64,000 bases of DNA, taken from the NCBI GenBank assembly GCA_035511075.1, contig DATKFW010000003.1, positions 62,001 through 126,000 of the forward strand. Direction: 5' to 3'. Shown here in pieces: positions 54,829 to 62,833 of the stretch; the stretch's first letter is position 1; each line of letters opens with the position of its first letter. This stretch comes from DATAUD01 sp035511075. GTDB taxonomy: Bacteria; Verrucomicrobiota; Verrucomicrobiia; Limisphaerales; Palsa-1400. The translations under genes were made by a program, and so were the position numbers. The notes beneath the pieces are model-generated. The model saw only the letters and a program-made list of their open reading frames with translations, was not told the DNA's origin and made no database searches.

Positions 54829-55876
54829 TTGTCACCTCCGGCATAAGCGAGCAACCGCGTGGTTCGGATTCCGCCGACCGGCCCAGCAACTCAAAACCGT
54901 TTCCCCGCCGCGCCGCCAAATCTTCCGTTTGCACCGCCATGACAGACCAGATATTGCCCAGATCAAACACTCGAAGCAACCCCGTTTCGCCCTCGCCCGC
55001 TTCGGCGCCCGTCTCCGGCGAAACGACCTGCGCGCGCGCCCACGGCGGGAATTGGAAAACACCCGCGCGATCATAGGCCTGCGAACTTAACTCGCTCATG
55101 CCGTATTCTGTCACGATGCCCGGCTCCCCGACGCCCAGGAATTTTGAAATCAATCCGCGCAGTTCGCCTTTCGGCACTTCGCGTGAGCGTCCCTTGTACC
55201 CGCCAGTCTCCATGACCCGCGAACCCTCCGGGAGCGCGACCCGTCTGCCGATTGCCCGCAAGTGATCGAGCAAATGGACAAAGGAAAAGGCGGTTCCCAG
55301 CAAACCGACCGGGTGGCTGCCCTCCAATGCCGCCAGCGTTGACTCCAGATCGATGCTCCATGAACCATCACCATTGACGCGACCCGTAAATACCGAATCC
55401 GCTCCGCCAAAGTGGCATCGCACCGTTTTGAACATGTGAACCAGTGAGGAACCTGGCACATCCACGGGCGTCAGAAAAACCAGTTTCATGGACGGAGATG
55501 GCCGGAAATTCCGTTCAAACCACGGCAGCAGCGACGCCTCATAAATCGCCAGCGATCGCGCATGGTGAAAATGCCGGCTCGGGTTCTGGCCCGTCGTCCC
55601 GCTGGAATAAAACGCGGCCGTCCGTTCCGCGGCCGGAATGCTGGAAACCTCAAACTCCTTGAACGCGCTGGCGGGCAGCGCCGGGATTTGACTCCAAGAA
55701 CCGACGCCCCCCGGCAGCACATTTCGCCGCTCGCAAAACCGGCGATAAATTGTCACCGCATTGTATTGCGCCGCAAAAAGAGCCAGCGCCAGCCGATTAA
55801 ACTCCTCTTCAACCGCGGCGCACGGGGCGTCCAGACTTCGCCCCATCAAAGCCAGTAATTGGGAAGACAAGTCCAT
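54818..55876 (-). CDS. LuxE-like acyl-protein synthetase
   Basis: 352 residues of the acyl-protein synthetase/AMP-binding-related family. The phosphate-binding motif SSGTTGQ (91-97) and VTEYGMSELSSQAYD identify it. In luminous bacteria LuxE activates fatty acids and passes them to LuxC. It overlaps the LuxC-like gene and the queD-like gene follows, so the three form a minus-strand cluster. The 509-base region upstream has no gene and should hold the promoter. Confidence 0.87.
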   Translation of the reverse strand: MDLSSQLLALMGRSLDAPCAAVEEEFNRLALALFAAQYNAVTIYRRFCERRNVLPGGVGSWSQIPALPASAFKEFEVSSIPAAERTAAFYSSGTTGQNPSRHFHHARSLAIYEASLLPWFERNFRPSPSMKLVFLTPVDVPGSSLVHMFKTVRCHFGGADSVFTGRVNGDGSWSIDLESTLAALEGSHPVGLLGTAFSFVHLLDHLRAIGRRVALPEGSRVMETGGYKGRSREVPKGELRGLISKFLGVGEPGIVTEYGMSELSSQAYDRAGVFQFPPWARAQVVSPETGAEAGEGETGLLRVFDLGNIWSVMAVQTEDLAARRGNGFELLGRSAESEPRGCSLMPEVTNGL

Positions 55877-56385
55877 GAAATAGGCAATTTACCAATTAGC
55901 CGGACATTTTGACATCGCCCAACCTTCGAGATTGTAATTCAGTAAGCTTGAATGGCGAGCGTAGAAAACTCACCGGGCCCTCGGCGGGCGCATCCCAGTT
56001 TTTGACCGGTAAGAGAACTCGGATTGAACTGGTCCGGCGAAAGTATCGGGAGAATCGGGAGGGGCGAGCGCCGCGAGTCCCACTTCAATTTGGCTCACAT
56101 GCTAACCGAGAATCCTTGCGTTTCCCACAATAATGTGGGACATTCGACGTTGGTAGTGTTCTTTGACAACAGAAAACAGGGAGCGGCTGAAGGCTCGAGT
56201 GGTTTGATTGGTGTCGTACCGCATTTCGACGTTGCAACCCGTCCGTTGCCAACCAAGAGGCTCGTAACCCGTTGTCACTCGGTTGCTTATGCTACTTACG
56301 CGCCGCTGGTTTCCCATTTCCGTGCCTCGCTCAATTAAGGCTAATCAAGCCTGATAAAGGTTCGCGGGTGAGCCTGATTTGGGCG
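55877..56385. other. 509-base gap between luxE-like and dnaX, with a perfect inverted repeat
   Basis: I see no supported gene, tRNA or terminator with a T-run here. TCCCACA (56123-56129), ATAA loop, TGTGGGA (56134-56140) is a perfect 7-bp palindrome-like inverted repeat about 250 bases upstream of the LuxE-like start; it could be an operator. Small open frames here have no homology-like features. The region beyond it, nearer 56386, is the downstream part of dnaX. Confidence 0.5.
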
Positions 56386-58071
56386 CTACGAGCGCACATC
56401 GACGATTTGGCCTTTGAAAACTTCGAGCGCCTCCCGGATCAGCGGGTCGTTCTTAAAATCCTCTTTATTGAACGGCTGGGGCGCCGCCGCCGCGGCCGAT
56501 TTCGACGGCGCCGGCAGGGGCTGAGGCGCGGACGCGACAGCGGCGATGGGGACGGCGACTCGCTCCCTGGCCGGAGCTTCAGCCTTGATGAACCTCACTT
56601 GCGCGCGCGGATGGCCCAGTTCAGCCAGCTTGGTCTGCACCAGTGTGTGGTTCTTGGAGTTGTCCACCAGCGACAAATGATCCGCGAACTCAGGGTCGAA
56701 TCCGATCGTCAATACGTTTTTTTCGAACGACACCGGATGCGCCTCCACAAAGTAGGTGCGGACAAACGGGCTGGCGCGGCTGACGGCTTCGACCAACTGG
56801 GGCCAAAGCTCGGCAAGGTTCGTGCCGGCCACGGATGCGGACACGTTCGCGGTGGAAGCCGGAATCAGTTTTGCGGCGGGCACGGCAACCGGCGCGGACG
56901 CGGGCGCCTTTCGGGGAAGGCCTCCCGTGGCTTCGGTCCGTAATTGCTGCACTTGTTTGAGAACGGTGTCGATGCTTACGGCATTCCGCGCTTCGATCAG
57001 TTTGAGCAGCGTCACTTCCAGCAGGATTTTCTTGGACGTGGCGTCGCGCAGGCGCCCCTCGCAATCGGTCATCACCTCCAACATGCGCATCAGCGCGTCG
57101 GCGTGCAGGCGCGAAGACTGCTCCTTGAGCGCGACGGCTTCGGATTCGGAAGCTTCGACCAAATTCAAATCGCCCCCGGAAACGCTAAAAATTAGCAAAT
57201 TACGGAAATGCGCCAAAAGTTCGGAGACCAGGCGGCTGAGGTCCTTGCCTTGTTGCGCCAGATCATTCAATTGTCGCAGCGCCTTCTCCGTTTCTCCCGA
57301 GAGCACGGCGTCGGCCAGCGCCAGGATTTGGCCGCGGGCCGCCAGGCCGAACATCGAGAGAACATCCGCCTCCGCGATTTCCCGGCCGCAAAAGCTGATC
57401 AACTGGTCCAGGGTCGATTCCGCGTCGCGCATCGCCCCGTCGGCTCCGCGCGCGATGGCATGAAGCGCGGCGTCGTCGATCTGCACCTCTTCCTGGCGCG
57501 CGATTTCGCCCAGGTGCCGGACGATCAGCGCGGTGGGAATGCGGCGCAAATCGAAACGCTGGCAGCGCGAGAGGATCGTCGGCAGGATTTTTTCCGGCTC
57601 CGTGGTGGCGAACATGAATTTGACGTGCGCGGGCGGTTCCTCAAGGGTCTTGAGCAGCGCGTTGAACGCCTCCTTGGTCAGCATGTGTACTTCGTCAATA
57701 ATATAAATCTTGTACCGCGACGACGCCGGTGCGTATTTGACAGTCTCGCGCAATTCCCGGACTTCGTCGATCCCGCGATTGCTGGCGCCGTCGATCTCGA
57801 GCACGTCCATCGAGCGCCCTTCGGTGATCTCGCGCGCGCGGGGATCATCGGCGGCAAAATCGACCTTCGGACCGTCGGTGCAATTGAGGCACTTGGCGAA
57901 GATGCGGGCGATCGTGGTCTTGCCGGTGCCGCGCGGCCCCACAAAGAGGTAGGCGTGAGCAATGCGGTTCTGCGCAATGGCGTTGCTGAGGGTTTGGGTG
58001 ACATGCTCCTGGCCGACGACATCGGCGAACCGTTGCGGACGGTATTTGCGCGCTATGACCTGGTATGACAT
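56386..58071 (-). CDS. dnaX: DNA polymerase III gamma/tau subunit
   Basis: Clamp-loader ATPase of the replicase. 561 residues: MSYQVIARKYRPQRFADVVGQ, Walker A GPRGTGKTT (45-53), Walker B IIDEVHML, sensor I FATTEPEKILPTILSR, then an Ala/Pro-rich C-terminal tau-like region (from about 400). Unusually, the zinc-binding module between Walker A and the IDGAS motif has only C61-L-N-C64; the usual PCGxCxxC part is missing (it reads KVDFAADDPRAREITEG). The gene is preceded by the SRP RNA gene, whose transcript may run into dnaX. Confidence 0.95.
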   Translation of the reverse strand: MSYQVIARKYRPQRFADVVGQEHVTQTLSNAIAQNRIAHAYLFVGPRGTGKTTIARIFAKCLNCTDGPKVDFAADDPRAREITEGRSMDVLEIDGASNRGIDEVRELRETVKYAPASSRYKIYIIDEVHMLTKEAFNALLKTLEEPPAHVKFMFATTEPEKILPTILSRCQRFDLRRIPTALIVRHLGEIARQEEVQIDDAALHAIARGADGAMRDAESTLDQLISFCGREIAEADVLSMFGLAARGQILALADAVLSGETEKALRQLNDLAQQGKDLSRLVSELLAHFRNLLIFSVSGGDLNLVEASESEAVALKEQSSRLHADALMRMLEVMTDCEGRLRDATSKKILLEVTLLKLIEARNAVSIDTVLKQVQQLRTEATGGLPRKAPASAPVAVPAAKLIPASTANVSASVAGTNLAELWPQLVEAVSRASPFVRTYFVEAHPVSFEKNVLTIGFDPEFADHLSLVDNSKNHTLVQTKLAELGHPRAQVRFIKAEAPARERVAVPIAAVASAPQPLPAPSKSAAAAAPQPFNKEDFKNDPLIREALEVFKGQIVDVRS

Positions 58072-58090
58072 GCCGTTTGAAATTCAAGGA

Positions 58091-58184
58091 TGCCAGGGTG
58101 ACCACGGCGGACGCGGAGCAAACTGCCGTTGCTGCATTCCTGCCCTGGCGGGGTTCGTAAGTCCGCATTCCATGGGCCCTGGCA
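58091..58184 (-). ncRNA. ffs: Signal recognition particle RNA (4.5S type)
   Basis: On the minus strand the RNA has complementary ends TGCCAGGG (58184-58177) and CCCTGGCA (58098-58091). In the apical loop, CAGG, GCA, GGAA, TGC, AGCA follow in order: a GGAA tetraloop on a three-base stem flanked by the asymmetric-loop elements that bind Ffh, as in E. coli 4.5S RNA. Total about 94 bases, small-type SRP RNA without an Alu domain. It sits 20 bases upstream of the dnaX start on the same strand, an arrangement seen in Bacillus and other bacteria. A TTGCTG/TATGTT-like promoter candidate lies upstream, but is weak. Confidence 0.85.
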
Positions 58185-58299
58185 AAACCGGCCACCAACA
58201 TAAAGCCCGATTCTTACGGCAGCAAGGTTTGTTTGAAAATTCATGGGCGAAGCCAAAGTACTTCTTGGCTTGGGGACATCTGCCCGTTAATTTCACAAT

Positions 58300-59019
58300 A
58301 TGAGATTCCACGCAATGAACGGGTCTGATGGGACAACCGGGACCGTGCCCCGTTACGTTAAGAATGTTGTTATCATCGGGTATGCCTGTCTAGGTCTGGT
58401 AGGGTACTGCCAGGCAGAACAGCTTGTGCCGCTAATCATCAAATTGCCGGCTCCCGCCTTTGTCGGCACCCCTTCGGATTCGCCGGCAAACGCGCTGGTT
58501 GAGAAACTAAGCGACGTTCCGCGCCCGCCTTTAATGGTGCCGCCCGGCGTCAGCAATGTCGCCCTTCGAAAGCCAGTCACCACCAGCGATACCAACCAGG
58601 TGCCCGAGAACCTGGTCAAGATCACTGACGGCGACAAGGAAGCCAGCGAAGAAGGCACGGTGCTGTTGCGCAAAGGCGTGCAATGGGTGCAGATTGATTT
58701 GGGCGCCCCCTACGAGATTTACGCAATCGTCATCTGGCACGCGCACGATACGCCCAAGGTCTATCACGCCGTGGTCGCGCAGGTGGCCGACGACGCTCAA
58801 TTTACGAAGAATGTGCGGACGCTCTTTAACAATGACCAAAAAAACGTGGACGGCCTTGGGGCGGGCACCAGTCGCGAATATTTCGAGACCAATGAAGGCA
58901 AATTGATCGAGGGCAAAGGCACCCAGGCGCGTTATGTGCGCCTTTATTCCAGAGGCAGCACGGAGAGCCGTTTGAACGAATACACCGAGGTCGAAGTTTA
59001 CGGCCGTCCCGCGAATTAA
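58300..59019 (+). CDS. Discoidin (F5/8 type C)-like domain protein
   Basis: 239 residues. The N-terminus (about 18-40) contains a hydrophobic segment (NVVIIGYACLGLVGYCQAE) that can serve as a signal peptide. From about residue 86 (VSNVALRKPVTTSDTNQV...) to the end runs a galactose-binding/discoidin-like domain: ITDGDKEASEEG, VQWVQIDLGAPYEIYAIVIWH, and RYVRLYSRGSTESRLNEYTEVEVYGRP. Such domains bind carbohydrate outside the cell. No catalytic domain is attached. It is divergent from the SRP RNA-dnaX pair. Confidence 0.82.
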   Translation: MRFHAMNGSDGTTGTVPRYVKNVVIIGYACLGLVGYCQAEQLVPLIIKLPAPAFVGTPSDSPANALVEKLSDVPRPPLMVPPGVSNVALRKPVTTSDTNQVPENLVKITDGDKEASEEGTVLLRKGVQWVQIDLGAPYEIYAIVIWHAHDTPKVYHAVVAQVADDAQFTKNVRTLFNNDQKNVDGLGAGTSREYFETNEGKLIEGKGTQARYVRLYSRGSTESRLNEYTEVEVYGRPAN

Positions 59020-59063
59020 CACTTCCCGTCGAGCGGATTGCGGTTTTTCCCAATCGCCCGTCC

Positions 59064-60287
59064 TCAGCCAAACTTCCGGGTGAGCCGGTGACGGTCGTAG
59101 GCGCGGCGCTGTTCAGAACTCATCCGCTCGAAGTCGGGCGCGCCATTCCCCAATACCGGCCATGTGGGGGACGGCTCCGGTTTGGCCTGGATTGAAACCG
59201 TCGAGCGCGCTTTGCCGGCGCCGTCATGGGCCAGCGTCGGATCAGTCAGGACGAGGTCCTGTTCCAGCGGCAATTTCGGACGAATCCCCTTCCCTTGCAG
59301 AACCCCATGATACGCGCGCACAGCCTCCTCCGGTGATATCCGGCCATCAGTGATCAAACGGAGCATTTCGATGAACGCCAATTGGTGCTCGGCATGGTTG
59401 ATTTTGCGGCCAAAAAGCGCCGCCCGCGCGCCGTGCTTTTGGGCTTCGTGGATGAGCTTGAACGCATCGTAAGTCGTGCCCGCCCCGCCGCCGAGGATGC
59501 CGACAACCAGATTGGGATCGTATTGCGCCAGTTCCTCCATCGCCCGCGGGCCGTGATAGACAATTTTCAAAAACAGCGGGCGGCCCGCCCCGGTCACGCC
59601 CGCCAGGCTCCGCGCGATTTTGTCGTTTATAAATTCGCCCAGCTTATCTGCTGGAACGCCGGTGGCCGCGTTGGGATCGAAAACTTCCAGGAAGTATCGA
59701 AATCCTTTGCGCTCCGCTTCCTCGCGAAATTCCTTGTAAGCCAGCAGCGTCTCGCGGTCGCGTTCAACGTCGTTGGTGAATGTGACAGAGTAGAGGCCCA
59801 GATTCGCCCCCGGAACTTCCCCGTCCCTCTCGCATTCGATCTTTCCGCATTGAATGTGATCGATGGATGCGGACCGAAAAGGCCGCGCGGGTTCCCGCGT
59901 GTAACAGCCGTGCCGCACGGCCCAGACATCGGTGGCGTCGTTGGCGCGCGCCGCGGGTGTGACAGCCGAATCACGAAACAATCCCTCCTTGATCGTCAAT
60001 TGTTCGCTGACATACGCGGACATGAGCAGAATGTCGATCAACCCCTGGCGTGTGACTTCCCGGATGATGTCCAGGAATTCGGGCAGGTTGCGGTAGCCAA
60101 ACTCGTCGCGCGACCAGACTTCCGGCGAAAACTCCGCCGGACGCGCGCCTCGCGCCGAAAGATAGGAGCGCGGACCCGGAGAGCGCGCGCCAAACGCCAT
60201 ATCCGCGTCCTTGGCGTCGGCGAGGATAAAAGCGCCGCCGGAAGCGTTGGCCTTGATCTCCGCGAGCTTTTGGTCCAGGGACTTCAC
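59064..60287 (-). CDS. TIM-barrel aldolase-like protein of the microcompartment operon
   Basis: 407 residues from the GTG at 60287, five bases after the dehydrogenase stop; the longer frame upstream lies within that gene. A Schiff-base-type lysine candidate is K241 in PLFLKIVYHG, with a phosphate-binding-like GGGAGTT (266-272) and ALFGRKINHAEHQ after it, resembling DeoC/FbaB/LacD class I aldolases. The N-terminal 110 residues contain YVSEQLTIKEGLFRD. Its position at the end of the microcompartment operon suggests processing of the sugar-phosphate or its products. It may be a second aldolase beside the class II enzyme. Substrate unknown. Confidence 0.78.
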   Translation of the reverse strand: MKSLDQKLAEIKANASGGAFILADAKDADMAFGARSPGPRSYLSARGARPAEFSPEVWSRDEFGYRNLPEFLDIIREVTRQGLIDILLMSAYVSEQLTIKEGLFRDSAVTPAARANDATDVWAVRHGCYTREPARPFRSASIDHIQCGKIECERDGEVPGANLGLYSVTFTNDVERDRETLLAYKEFREEAERKGFRYFLEVFDPNAATGVPADKLGEFINDKIARSLAGVTGAGRPLFLKIVYHGPRAMEELAQYDPNLVVGILGGGAGTTYDAFKLIHEAQKHGARAALFGRKINHAEHQLAFIEMLRLITDGRISPEEAVRAYHGVLQGKGIRPKLPLEQDLVLTDPTLAHDGAGKARSTVSIQAKPEPSPTWPVLGNGAPDFERMSSEQRRAYDRHRLTRKFG

Positions 60288-60292
60288 GCTGA

Positions 60293-61222
60293 TCAATTCA
60301 CGCGGACCCGCGCCAGCGTCTCCTTGAGCGCCCGGGCGGAGGCTTGCAGGCCCATCAGCTCCTTGGGCCACAATTTGAAATTGACATGTGATTCAACTCC
60401 CCGTCGGCTCACAACCGACGGGATACTCAGGCAAATATCGCGGATTTCGTAGGCGCCCTGGATCAACGACGAAATTGGAAGGACATTTTTCTTGTCCAAA
60501 AGCACGGCATGAACAACGTCCCGGATGGCGATGCCGACGGCCCAGCCCGCCCCGCCCTTGCGTTTGATCACCTCGGCGCCGCTGCCTTTGGCGCGTTCGA
60601 AGACGGCATTTTGGAATCCGGGCGAGCATTCGGACAGCCCCGTCAGAGGCAGGCCGTTAACGGCCGCGCTGGACCAGATCGGGACCATCGAATCGCCATG
60701 CTCGCCAATAATCATCGCTTTGACCTGGCTCGGCGCCAGTTGAAGCTCCTGGGCGATGAGCGAACTGAAACGGGACGTGTCAAGCATCGTTCCAAGGCCG
60801 TACACCTGGCTCCACGGCAGTCCCGTCCGTCGCAGGGCAAGCTGCGTAAGAATATCCACGGGATTGGAGACGACGAAAATGTGGGCGTCCTTGCGCAACC
60901 CGGCCCCCTTGATTGCCTCAACAATCGAAACGAAGAGGTCGACGTTGCGATGGATCAAATCGAGGCGCGACTCGTCCGGCTTGCGGCGCAGGCCCGCGGT
61001 GATGAGAAACATGTCGCTGTCGGCCGCGCGGGCGTAATCGCCGGCGTAAATGCGCTGGTCGCCGGCCAGGGCGCTGCCGTGAAGGAGGTCCAGCGCCTCG
61101 CCTTCGGCCAGGTCGCCATTGGCGTCAAGAATCTGGATTTCCGAAACCAGCCCGCCGCATTGCAGCGCGTAGGCGGCGCACGAGCCGACCCGTCCGCCCC
61201 CGCCGATGATGGTGACTTTCAT
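60293..61222 (-). CDS. Lactate/malate dehydrogenase-family protein of the microcompartment operon
   Basis: 309 residues from the ATG at 61222, which overlaps the aldolase stop by one base; the longer upstream frame is antisense-like and was excluded. NAD motif GGGGRVGSC (7-15); substrate loop ITAGLRRKPDESRLDLIHRN (74-93), NPVDILT (120-126), and the catalytic IGEHGDSMVPIW with H175. At the residue that is Gln in lactate dehydrogenases (Q102 in classic numbering) this protein has R80, as in malate dehydrogenases, while the surrounding DESRLDLI is LDH-like. In PVM microcompartments such an enzyme recycles NADH or handles lactate-type products. Which substrate is used is an open question. Confidence 0.88.
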   Translation of the reverse strand: MKVTIIGGGGRVGSCAAYALQCGGLVSEIQILDANGDLAEGEALDLLHGSALAGDQRIYAGDYARAADSDMFLITAGLRRKPDESRLDLIHRNVDLFVSIVEAIKGAGLRKDAHIFVVSNPVDILTQLALRRTGLPWSQVYGLGTMLDTSRFSSLIAQELQLAPSQVKAMIIGEHGDSMVPIWSSAAVNGLPLTGLSECSPGFQNAVFERAKGSGAEVIKRKGGAGWAVGIAIRDVVHAVLLDKKNVLPISSLIQGAYEIRDICLSIPSVVSRRGVESHVNFKLWPKELMGLQASARALKETLARVRVN

Positions 61223-62253
61223 CAGGTGTTCAACTTCGACATGATTTGGTCCGTAATCGCCTGGACAAGCGCCTCGGCTTGCGGGTCCAGGCCGCCATCG
61301 TCCATTGGTTTCGGCGGCACGGAGCAGGTGGCGCCTGGGCGCCATTCCGCGTTGTTGCAAAGCTCGCATTCTTTGAGGCCGATGCGGGGATCGGGTATGC
61401 CGAGGGTCTGCTTTATCTTGAGAAGGTCCTGCAAATGCGTTTGCGAAAACGTTTTCAACGGCGCGCCCAATTGCGCGGCCACCGCCACCGTGCGGCAGTA
61501 AGCCTCGATGATTTCCATTTTGAAGTAGGCGTCCTCCACGCTGACATGGCTCCAGGAAACCACACCGTGATTGGCCATGAGGATCGTGTTGTGCTCGCCC
61601 ACAAGGTCGGACACCAGCTTTCCCATTTCGGGCGTGCCGGGCGTGCGATACGGAGCGATGGGAACCTTGCCGATAAAAACCTCGATCTCCGGAATCATGC
61701 ACGTCGGCGGCTCGATGCCCGCCACAGCGAATGCCGTGGCGTGCGGCGGATGACAATGCACCGTCGCCACCGCGCGCGGCTGGCGCTTCATGATTTGAAG
61801 GTGCATGAGGATTTCACTGGTCCGCTTCTTTTGCCCGCAAAGCTGGTTGCCCTCCAGGTCCACCAGGCACAGGTCCTCCGGTTTCATGAATCCTTTGGAA
61901 ACCAGCGTCGGCGTGCAAAGGGCAATGCCTTCTCCGACGCGCACGGCGATATTGCCGCCGTTGCCATCGACGTAGGCGCGACTCCAAAGGCGCCGGCCAA
62001 CCTCGCAGATTTGCAGCTTGAAGGCGTGGATCTCCGGCGAATTGAAGAACGACTCCAAGTCGCCGCGCGAACTGGACGGTGTGACCGCTTTGCCGGGTGC
62101 GGTCGCGGAACTGGCGTGGACGCCGTTGCTCTCAAATTCGCGCAACAAGTCGCGCGCCGAAGGCGTGAGAATGGCGTCAGACGGCAGCGATTTCACGTCC
62201 CCGCCGTTTCGCAACAACTCCTGAACTTCCCGGGCGCTGATGATGGCTTTCAT
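61222..62253 (-). CDS. Class II sugar-phosphate aldolase with encapsulation-type extensions
   Basis: 343 residues. The aldolase core (about 70-265) has zinc ligands H167, H169 and H229 (VHCHPPHA, ANHGVVSW) and a catalytic-type E147 in RTSEILMHLQ, as in L-fuculose- and L-rhamnulose-1-phosphate aldolases. The first 60 residues (ISAREVQELLRNG..., LTPSARDLLREF) form a helical extension, and the last 50 include CELC (296-299), C310 and a terminal amphipathic helix (AEALVQAITDQIMSKL). These look like targeting or metal-binding parts for a microcompartment. It splits deoxysugar phosphate into dihydroxyacetone phosphate and lactaldehyde. Confidence 0.9.
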   Translation of the reverse strand: MKAIISAREVQELLRNGGDVKSLPSDAILTPSARDLLREFESNGVHASSATAPGKAVTPSSSRGDLESFFNSPEIHAFKLQICEVGRRLWSRAYVDGNGGNIAVRVGEGIALCTPTLVSKGFMKPEDLCLVDLEGNQLCGQKKRTSEILMHLQIMKRQPRAVATVHCHPPHATAFAVAGIEPPTCMIPEIEVFIGKVPIAPYRTPGTPEMGKLVSDLVGEHNTILMANHGVVSWSHVSVEDAYFKMEIIEAYCRTVAVAAQLGAPLKTFSQTHLQDLLKIKQTLGIPDPRIGLKECELCNNAEWRPGATCSVPPKPMDDGGLDPQAEALVQAITDQIMSKLNT

Positions 62254-62556
62254 TTAATCTTTCATTGGCGAGAAAAAAATGTCGTCCACCAACGCGGCGT
62301 CGATGGCGTCAATTGGCGTCGGGCGGTCGAACGGCATCGCGGCTTCGCGGCCCTCGATAAATCCAATCGTTTGCCCAACACCCCCGCCCAAATCGTCGTA
62401 CACCACCACACTCGGCTCCTTCGTGACCAACGCCGCGTTGCCGGTTTTCTCAAAATTCTGGCGCGCGAACGGACTGACGACCAGCCACCGCGCGCCCAGC
62501 AATCCCTCGACGGTCCTGCTCAATGTGACCCGGCCAATGACGGTTCCAATCCTCAT
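62254..62556 (-). CDS. BMC-P pentameric shell protein (EutN/CcmL family)
   Basis: 100 residues, MRIGTVIGRVTLSRTVEGLLGARWLVV... at the start and a conserved VVYDDLGGGVGQTIGFIEGREAA, characteristic of EutN/CcmL proteins that cap the vertices of bacterial microcompartments. The ATG at 62556 overlaps the stop of the upstream BMC-P gene by four bases. The C-terminus (DAIDAALVDDIFF) is typical. The aldolase gene starts one base after its stop. Confidence 0.94.
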   Translation of the reverse strand: MRIGTVIGRVTLSRTVEGLLGARWLVVSPFARQNFEKTGNAALVTKEPSVVVYDDLGGGVGQTIGFIEGREAAMPFDRPTPIDAIDAALVDDIFFSPMKD

Positions 62557-62831
62557 ACCGGCACTCCGGGTTCCATTTCATCCACCACGCCGATGACCAT
62601 CCAACGCGCCGGACTTTTTGGGTCCTTTACCGCGGCGCGCGCGGCCGATCCGTCCGAGGAAAGAATGACTTGCTGGTGCATGCCCGCGCCGTAGGCGTCG
62701 ATGGCCACCTGGGGAGAACCTTCCGGTTGGCCCGCGTGATTGATGGGCTGGCAGATGACGAGGCGCCAACCCTCCAGGCTCCGGTGCTTCCGGGTCGCCA
62801 CTACATTTCCTTCAACACGCGCGAGCAGCAT
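62553..62831 (-). CDS. BMC-P pentameric shell protein (EutN/CcmL family)
   Basis: 92 residues: MLLARVEGNVVATRKHRSLEGWRLVICQP... then VAIDAYGAGMHQQVILSSDGSAARAA and VIGVVDEMEP, a divergent EutN/CcmL-family vertex protein. It differs from its neighbour enough to suggest distinct pentamers. It starts two bases after the aldehyde dehydrogenase stop and overlaps the second BMC-P gene. BMC-H hexamer genes are expected farther right, outside the window. Confidence 0.92.
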   Translation of the reverse strand: MLLARVEGNVVATRKHRSLEGWRLVICQPINHAGQPEGSPQVAIDAYGAGMHQQVILSSDGSAARAAVKDPKSPARWMVIGVVDEMEPGVPV

Positions 62832-62833
62832 AC

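Noticed and set aside
55877..56385. tRNA or other structured RNA in the gap between luxE-like and dnaX
   Set aside because: No T-loop GGTTCGAATCC-like sequence, no acceptor stem pairing and no CCA context were seen.
61223..61756. N-terminal extension of the lactate/malate dehydrogenase frame
   Set aside because: It overlaps the aldolase gene out of frame; the NAD-binding start MKVTIIGGGGRVGS fixes the ATG at 61222.
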